Origin: Cordilura impudica
Lineage: Eukaryota > Arthropoda > Insecta > Diptera > Scathophagidae
Assembly (NCBI GenBank): GCA_963682025.1
Contig: OY821517.1
Location: 51,160,662-51,224,661, forward strand
Length of the DNA: 64,000 nt
Direction of reading: 5' to 3'
In this document: piece after piece, positions 57,448 through 64,000 of the stretch
How the letters are laid out: each line of letters begins with the position of its first letter
Position numbering within the stretch: the stretch's first letter is position 1
The notes under the pieces: model-generated
What the model was told of the DNA's origin: nothing
Databases searched by the model: none
The model's input: the letters and a program-made list of their open reading frames with translations, nothing else
Program-made: the position numbers and the translations under genes

Positions 57448-57815
57448 TTCTAATCAACAAACCGAAAAAAAAACATAACAAAAACGTTGCTATATAATTT
57501 TATATTTGGTAAATTTCAAACTTCCGGTGTCTGACGGTTCCTCAAGAGACCAACCAAAAATTTGAAAATTTGAAAATTTTTCGGTAAAAAAGAGCCCATT
57601 CACCAAAAATTCTACGTTGCGGTAGGTGGTTCGGCTTGAATTCTTGCACCATCTGTATTTTGAAAGGCTGCACACCTAAATCCTTCCGCGACATTTCTAA
57701 TCAACAAACTGATAAAAGATAATAACAAAAACGTTGCTATATAATTTTATATTTGGTAAAATTCGAACCCCCGGTGCCAGACGGTTCCGCAAGGGACCAA
57801 CCAAAAATTTTAAAA
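57440..57815. repeat. About 125-bp direct duplication inside piggyBac-1
   Basis: GCGACATTTCTAATCAACAA... through CCAACCAAAAATTTGAAAA (about 57440-57565) recurs at about 57687-57815 with moderate divergence. Each copy contains the minus-strand context TTAGAAATGTCGCG, that is the acceptor-like site and ATG of the transposase frame. Confidence 0.7.
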
Positions 57816-58479
57816 AATCCACTAAAATAAAAAAGAAAATATTATTTCAAACACTCACAATAGCTTTTAGGCCCTATAAAGATCACGGAAATATTATTTA
57901 AGCTTACATTTTTACGTATTTAACACAAAAATATTTCTTTGAAAGTACACAATTTCGCAAGTTTTTTTTTTTTAGGTTGTAACACCTTACTGAACATACA
58001 CGTGTTAAATCAAGTCGGTTTCAAGTGGAGATCGGCGCAAACGGTGGAGCTTGTATCAAGTAATATTTTTAAAGTGGAAGCGGGAAGTTTAAAAAAAAGC
58101 ATTTAACAAATTTAAAATTTTTTTTGGTTGGTTCCTGGCGGTACCAGTGGGATATTAAGGGTTAAGAAGCTGAAAAAGCTCGAAATAAGGACCGTAGGAG
58201 GTATAGACTAATGTTCTTCAGAAAGTGCAACAGAGTCTAAACAAATACTGATGTTTTCCATCGCCTTCTTCTATCGACAGATCCTTACATTTCTAGCATA
58301 AATCGTCAACCTCATAAATATGTTTTAGAACTAGATGATGTCGTTAAAGATATGATAGAAGATGAACAATATTTATACTTGGTAGTTAGTTCCTTTCATG
58401 GTTGTTACTCATAGCTTTTAAGCTGAATTACAAAACGTTTTCCGTTTGTGTCAAAAAAAAATTTTTTTTTAAATAAACA

Positions 58480-58870
58480 ACTTTTTTGGAATTATATGGG
58501 CGGTGGGCGTGTTATATGTATTTCATAATACTGATAATTTGAGTTAAGTTAACATTTTTAATGAAGAAACAAAAATGTGGGTCCAAAAATTCATTTTCGG
58601 ATACATGGGCTGTGGGCGATGGGCGTCCGATTTCTATGAAACTTTGCAGATTTCTCAACTTCGTAACTCTGATGACTTGTACCAAGTTTAATGATTTTTG
58701 GTGAAGAAATAAAAATTTTGGGCGATTGGGTCAATTTCAGTGAAGCTTTGAGTTTTCTATAATTGAGTTAATAAAAAGTACTGGGCCAAATTTCAACGTT
58801 CCACGAGCTCTCCTTATTGTTTTTGTCAAGAAATGTATGAAGAAATTCCATTGAAATCGAAGACGACATA
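58480..58870 (+). repeat. GGGCGGTGGGCG dispersed-repeat fragment
   Basis: Two or three related blocks with ATGGGCGGTGGGCGTGTTAT, GGGCTGTGGGCGATGGGCGT and TTTTGGGCGATTGGGTC, each followed by a GTTAAGTTTAATNNTTTTNNTGAAGAAA block. Tandem structure of roughly 110-130 bp. No coding similarity. Confidence 0.45.
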
Positions 58871-59299
58871 TGCCCTTGCTGTGGGTTTTGGTATGGGTTC
58901 CACCAGTTAAAAAATTAGTTTGGAAAAAGCTTTCAAATTTATTGGCGATTTTTCTCTCTTTCTGTTTTAGTTTGAATAAAATTTAAATATAAAAATTCGA
59001 AGTTAAAATTTTTTTTCTTTAACCGTAGTCCTACTTGGTATCGAAAACTACATTTTATTTCTTATTTTTCAAAAATCTCTAACACTGTTAAAGTTTGGTT
59101 ACCCATTTTTCTTGACTTTTTCTTTATCATATATATGAACCAAAATGTATTACTTTTAAGTTTCCAATCACACGTGGATCGTTGTTTTTCGAAGACTTCA
59201 ATTTGGTATGCTTGGTGTAGCTTTCTACTCGGCATATGAAAGTTGTATGAAAATAGAGTGGAAAAAGAAAGCAAGAAACCAAACCATAATAAGTATTTT

Positions 59300-60815
59300 G
59301 TAAATGGTAGGCAATGGAGTTTTGATGCTGAAGTTGATGCCGGCGCTGACTTTGTTGACATTGCTTGTCTCAAATGACAAAAAGCTTTGGAGCGAAACAG
59401 CTATGGAAACAGCAAGACGCAATCGAACCGCTAATGTGTTGAGACTACGGCCAGGTACTACTAATACTACTTCATCTCGCGCGAATAGTATCAATTATGA
59501 TTTCTCGATATTTTTTCATGGCGTATTGAGAAAGTTATTTTTTAAAACACGAATGCAAATGCATTTGGTGGGCTAAAGAACGGAAACCATGAAGAAGTCG
59601 ATGCTTCGTGCTTACTTGACTGTAAATTGAATGTCATTGAATATATATAAATAACGAGCTGTTCAATGTCACTTTCGGTCCATCTATTTTCAGATAAATT
59701 ATGTCGAAAACACAGTTTGAGTACTTGACCATAATTATTCGCTTCGGTGATAAAATAAGTCGTCGACAAAACAGATCTGCGGATAAATTTGGCTCAATTC
59801 GTGACCTGTGGGATATGTGGTCTGAAATGTTACCAATGCTTTTCAACCCTTACGTCACTGTAGATGAACAGCTATGTGGTTTCCATGGAGGTTGTGGATT
59901 TAGGCAAAGCAAACCAGAGAAACATGATTCGAAATTTTGGGTATCCATACTCAGGCAAAAGCTTCTATGTCTGGAAAATACAACCATACCTTGTGAAAGC
60001 TGTTGAAGCCCAACGAGTTTTATTGCATCTGGTCGAGGGCCCAAAAGGTCATAACGTAACAATGGAAAATTTCTTCAAGTCTAATGAGTATGGTCAAAAA
60101 TTACTACAAAAAAAAATTATCATGGTTGTAACTATGCGTAAGAACAAGCGCTTGATTACATCAATGAAGAAAGAGTTCACTTTTTCAGTGTATATTCGAA
60201 TTTACTACACTTGTTTCTTAGGTTGGCAAAAAATCTAAATGCACAGTGCTGCAGAGTAATCTTCACAATACGCCAGAATTCGAGACTGTTGGAAAGAAGC
60301 TACCAAAAATAATGTCGTATTACAACCGAACTAAGGGTGAAGTTGACACGGTTGACAAAATGATTTCTGTATAAGCTGTAAGCGAAAAACCAACAGGCGA
60401 CCTGTCAATAGCTGTACTTATTTTCACGATTGACATATCAGCCTTATATATAACTATTTGTTGAACTTAATATAATAGTTTCATATCCTTTTAGAATTAA
60501 CACTAATTAGCCAAAAAATAACAAAAACATTCAAAGCATCGTTCGCTTTTGCGTGATCTGGGACTTGCCCTTCCCCAACCGTACATGGCGCAGAGAAAAC
60601 GAGGTATATGTGGTACTTTTGTGTGGTAGAATATACCTGAACTAAACTCTGCCTCGCGCGTTCCATTATTGAAAAAAGGGGCAGATGCGAATTTTACGCG
60701 CAAGAAAATAACGCGGGAGCAATTTATTACCATTAGTTGGCTTGCCGTCTTCGCGAAAAAATCATTTGCAAGGCTCACCAAAAACAAATTGATTGCGTTT
60801 CCCGTATAGAAATTA
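59300..60815 (+). pseudogene. piggyBac-2: second, unrelated piggyBac transposase pseudogene
   Basis: Plus strand with several frame changes. N-terminal part (59305-59576): LWSETAMETARRNRTANVLR, RPGTTN, FSIFFHGVL. Then SKTQFEYLTIIIRFGDKISR and QNRSADKFGSIRDLW (from 59701). The first catalytic Asp is in VTVDEQLCGFHGGCGFRQS (59863-59865). The second site reads HNVTMENFFKS, with Glu (60065-60067) where the family has Asp. VTMRKNKR follows. The third is KGEVDTVDKM (Asp 60345-60347), then a stop at about 60372. A C-terminal stretch RDLGLALPQPYMAQRKRGI lies at 60545-60605, and the frame ends near 60815. Inverted ends with TTAA were not found, so the element borders are unknown. Confidence 0.75.
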
Positions 60816-60879
60816 TGTAGAACTATACTTAATACATCACTTTATACATAAATACATACGTAAAACTGATTTTTCTTTA

Positions 60880-61140
60880 AATAAAATAATTTATGATTGA
60901 GTTTGAAAATGTTCAGGCTCAAGATCAAATAATTTTACTTTAAATAACCTGTCTGCATGACAGGTTATACAGCTATTTTGGTTACTGATGAGGGTTGGTG
61001 ACTCTTCCCGAAACAGCTGTATAACCTGTCATGCAGAATATAGATCAATTTTTGAAACAAATGTGATAATGCTTTTGCTTTATTTAAAGTAAAATTATTT
61101 GATCTTGAGCCTGAACATTTTCAAACTCAATCATTAAATT
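60880..61140. repeat. Foldback (large hairpin) element
   Basis: Left arm TTTATGATTGAGTTTGAAAA..AGGCTCAAGATCAAATAATT..CTGCATGACAGGTTATACAG pairs with the right arm CTGTATAACCTGTCATGCAG..AATTATTTGATCTTGAGCCT..TTTTCAAACTCAATCATTAA. The loop holds TTACTGATGAGGGTTGGTGA then CTCTTCCCGAAAC. The right arm has about 50 extra bp. No target duplication identified. Confidence 0.75.
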
Positions 61141-62699
61141 GATAAAGATCGAAAATAAGATTTTTTATTTTTATAGAAAATAATAAAACTAAAATAATTT
61201 TTGTTTACAAAATAAACCTATTTCCATATAAAAACATACAAAAAGTAGAAAACGGCACAAAGGTAGGATTATGAAGTTTTTTCAAGGTAGGAGTATGGTT
61301 AAAATCCTTTACGTTTTTAACCTAAAACTAAAACAAAAAGTTTGAAACATTTCGTGTTAAAAAAAAAAATTTTAAGGCAATGCTGATCATGAATACATAA
61401 ATAATCTATTTAAAAAAAAACATTATTCCATATTTGCTTTCAGATAAAAATCAAAATGGCAGATTTTCAGACTTGAACAAAAAATTTTCAACAATGAAAA
61501 ACTTGAAGATCATCTTCTCTAATTAAGAAAGAAAAGAGATTTTCAGATTGAAATAAAATTTTTCAAAAAAAATTTTTGTTTTTGGAATTTCAATTGAACT
61601 AACAAATAAAAATCTATTCAATATAGACACAGTGAATCTAGCAAAAATATATTTATTGTTTTTTTCATAATATTTAATATTCGATTTAATTCACATTGAA
61701 CTTTTATCACTACTGTTTTTATAGCTACGTGCACACATACTTAATACTTTCAACGTTTCCCAACCAGCCACACCATATTGATGCGGTATATTACATCCGT
61801 TTGTAGCACTTAAGGGCCATGATTAAATTTTACTTGCCACTCTGAAATATATATCTTGTTTTTTCGTGCTCTCTTTTTCGTTCATTTCGTATTCTCATGA
61901 ATATGCCATTAGGTTATATTATTTTTCGTTAAAGCTGCAAAAATAAAATGTTGATAAAAAGGAAACAAAACAGGAAATATTTTGAAGATGAAATAAGTAA
62001 GTAATATTGATATAATGGATTTATTGACAATAGAAATTGCCAAAGGGAAACAACGGATGCTAATAACAAAAATATAAGCGTAATTTCTTTTATTTGCTAA
62101 AACCACATTGATATTCAATAAATATTAATGTTGAACGTTTAACAATGATTATATTGATATTTAACACACCATTTATTTCAACAATGTTGCTATAATTAAA
62201 AAAAGAAGAAGCTAAAGTTGGTTTGATACAATTTTTAAGAAAATAAATTGATTTTATCAATTTGCCATTATATTAAAAAATATGAAGTAGTTAGCAACTA
62301 TTATTGCCAAATTTGAGAAGAATTTTAACGTTCTTAGTATTGCTAAGAAAAACTCAAAGAATTTAGAAAATACAATGTAAGTTTTAGTCATGCAATAAAA
62401 AATAACGAACGCATTTAATATACAGAAATAGCTACATGCACGTAGGCGTCAACGATACCAAATTTTTCCAGGAAAAAAGTGCAAAACAGTACCACAAAAA
62501 GAGCCGAAAGGTGTTTAATTAGAATGAAAGTAATAATAATAATACTAATAATAATTTGTTTATTTAAAAAAGTGTAAATACATAGTTTACATTTTAATAT
62601 AAAGAGATTTCGTGACAATGACAAAATGTCATCTGTCATTTACAAAATTAAATGTAAATTTAAGTAGAATATATTTTCAATTATTACTAATTAATCATA
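61141..62699. other. AT-rich sequence, no gene
   Basis: Long A/T runs; (AATAAT)n-like stretch at about 62530-62555. Frames at 61909-62118 and 62415-62639 show no recognisable motif. Confidence 0.45.
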
Positions 62700-63250
62700 T
62701 TGTACAATTAAATATTTACTGTAATGCATTGTATTACAAATAAATTTATACAGCCTGTTCCAGGCACCAACTATTTCTCTATTTAACACTTCTACTATCT
62801 CATCATGGTTGAGCTTGGGTTTACCTAAATATCTGATTCTGAATTACCTCAATACAGGACATATTGCCATAAAATGATACAATGTTTCAGCTTCTGCGGT
62901 ATTAGACAATGTGCATATTTTATTAGCTTGACTTCCAAAAGTATTAGATTTTAATCCCAAAATATCACAGCGAGCCTTGGAGTTTGTTAGTTGTTAGTTT
63001 CTTCTGACTGATTGTATCCTGTATATAATGTGTTACTATTATGAGGAAACTTATAAAGACGTGTATTGCTATTCCTTCGCTTCTTGCATGCTTTTTATCT
63101 TCAGGTTTCGTTATAAGCCAGCACCTCTACTAAGCCATTCTATATCACTCCTATTTTCAAATTTTATATTATATTCGGCTCCAAGTTGGTTAATGTGACT
63201 AGCCCACAAATGTTTTTAGACAGAACCTGCTTAGAGAGTTTGTGAGGTAG
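62700..63250 (-). pseudogene. 3' end of a non-LTR retrotransposon, C-terminal tail
   Basis: Minus strand: WASHINQLGAEYNIKFENRS near 63200, then, after frame changes, KICTLSNTAEAETLYHFMAI and CPVLR, then GKPKLNHDEIVEVLN and REIVGAWNRL ending near 62760. The C..C....H....C spacing and the following 'KPKL..DE..E.LN' block parallel the tail of the 26.3-29.0 kb element, so they are related. Heavily degraded. Confidence 0.55.
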
Positions 63251-63309
63251 TTACAATGTTTTATAAATGTAGTCCATATGTAGGTTCACGCTATAAAAGT
63301 GATTATCGT

Positions 63310-64000
63310 CTGCATTTGTTTTTATTTTTTTTATATATATTAACCAACACTCAGGGGATGTCCCCTACAAAGGCAGTGCATTGTGTTGATTTCAGGAAAA
63401 TAGGTTATGGGAAGGAGGAAAGAGGGAGTAGTGTTTGTGGATATTTGACTTAAATTTTCTTAGATTATAACTGTCAGGAAAGACCTCTGGGGGGAGTTTA
63501 TTCCGCATACGGCTAGTTCGACTGATAAACGAATTCTCTCTGTAATGCAATACAATACAAACGGATGAGATCTACTAGAGAAGCGGTTAGAGCGAACCGA
63601 AACTCGGGCACTTGGAATATGTTCACTAATACCAGAAGAACATTTCCCTTGGTAATATCTATAGAACAGTGCTACACAACCCACATTCCGACGATGTTCC
63701 AATGAGTCAATAGAGTTGGGTACCCTACTGTCAATGATGTGCATCAACGCCCTCCTTTGCATACGGTCCAGTAGCTCCAAAATAAACTTTGAAGCTCCTG
63801 CCCTTATATGGGAGTTGTATTCGATTTTCGGTCGAATGTGGTATAGGTTTTAAGGTGATCAGAGGGAGTGAAGTAATTTTTGCACCGTTTTAGGAAACCA
63901 AAACACTTGAATGCTTCTTTCAACACCTGAAAAACATGCTCGTTCCACCGAACATCATATTGAATTCTCATGCCTAGAACATCAGGAGTATCTGATTGCT
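63310..64000 (-). pseudogene. 3' end of another non-LTR retrotransposon, continues past window
   Basis: Minus strand from the window edge: SDTPDVLGMRIQYDVRWNEH, FKCFGFLKRCKNYFTPSDH, then a frame change to IRPKIEYNSHIRAGAS and the frame 63460-63780 (LLDRMQRRALMHIIDSRVPN, SLEHRRNVGCVALFYRYYQG, RSHPFVLYC, SFLTVII). A last frame gives FKSNIHKHYSLFPPSHNLF near 63420. An A-rich tail lies at about 63312-63335. This is the post-catalytic part of an insect CR1/jockey-like reverse transcriptase; the catalytic part lies beyond base 64000. Confidence 0.7.

Larger units (their letters stand above)
56297..58161 (-). mobile_element. piggyBac-1: TTAA-flanked piggyBac element, 1.9 kb
   Basis: TTAA at 56293-56296 and 58162-58165 with ends CCCCTAATAGCC and the complement of CCCTTAATATCCCACTGG. 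TTAA duplications with CCC-starting ends are diagnostic of piggyBac. The element carries the C-terminal half of the transposase and several copies of a GGTTGGTTCCTTGCGGAACC-type motif near the ends and inside. The N-terminal half of the gene is gone. Confidence 0.8.

Noticed and set aside
58249..58410. Open stretch of about 50 codons (DVFHRLLLSTDPYIS...)
   Set aside because: No recognised similarity, no clear start and no matching neighbouring exon; could be part of an old transposase but cannot be supported.
60503..60787. 94-residue minus-strand frame
   Set aside because: Antisense shadow of the C-terminal part of the plus-strand piggyBac-2 gene.

Overview
This is an AT-rich eukaryotic window that I read as intergenic or intronic DNA of a fly (Diptera, probably a calyptrate or other schizophoran). 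The main reason is the repeated presence of mini-me/DINE-1-type elements (Helitron-related). These start with CAAGTAAGA, carry (ACGG)n/(GTCY)n proto-microsatellites and end in a GGTATAGGGTATAA-like tail. Jockey, RTE, CR1-like, pogo, piggyBac and Ty3/gypsy remnants of insect type support this. I found no convincing host gene, no tRNA or rRNA gene and no CRISPR array. Essentially every recognisable protein is a transposon protein, and all are broken.

Layout. 0.0-5.3 kb: mini-me copies, a tandem AT-rich repeat and a decayed DDE-type transposase gene (TE-1). 6.3-9.0 kb: a 5'-truncated CR1/jockey-like retrotransposon on the minus strand. 9.0-9.5 kb: a 444-bp PIF/Harbinger-like miniature element carrying a MADF-domain remnant. 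13.0-21.4 kb: a nested stack. One non-LTR element is split by a mini-me. An RTE-like reverse transcriptase is split by a 4.3-kb element with about 1.5-kb inverted arms, CACAGTG ends and a 5-bp target duplication (Transib-like termini). One arm of that element is in turn split by another mini-me. 23.1-25.7 kb: a tRNA-like SINE candidate, a minisatellite and a mini-me. 26.3-29.0 kb: a second non-LTR element. 29.26-32.96 kb: a complete 3.7-kb DNA transposon with about 575-bp inverted ends and a 4-bp CATA duplication (Sola-like).

33-39.8 kb: dispersed repeats, a second minisatellite inverted relative to the one near 24.5 kb, and a TA-flanked 1.2-kb inverted-repeat element. 39.87-42.26 kb: a pogo/Tigger element. 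42.4-43.5 kb: a gypsy pol remnant. 46.1-48.3 kb: a Jockey element whose catalytic Asp pair is deleted in frame. 48.55-51.54 kb: a 3.0-kb element with CACGGTG ends, long inverted arms and a spliced transposase gene (possibly Chapaev3-like). 52.9-55.8 kb: a nearly full-length RTE. 56.3-58.2 kb and 59.3-60.8 kb: two unrelated piggyBac elements. 62.7-64.0 kb: 3' ends of two more non-LTR elements.

The genes do not form a pathway. They record successive invasions, and the nesting gives relative ages: mini-me insertions are younger than the Transib-like element and the non-LTR copy they interrupt. The observation most worth following is the 16.57-20.88 kb element. Its insertion can be checked inside this window, because removing it and one copy of TGATG rejoins the reading frame of the interrupted reverse transcriptase. 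Superfamily names for the less familiar DNA transposons rest on termini, target duplications and a few catalytic motifs, and are offered as inference.
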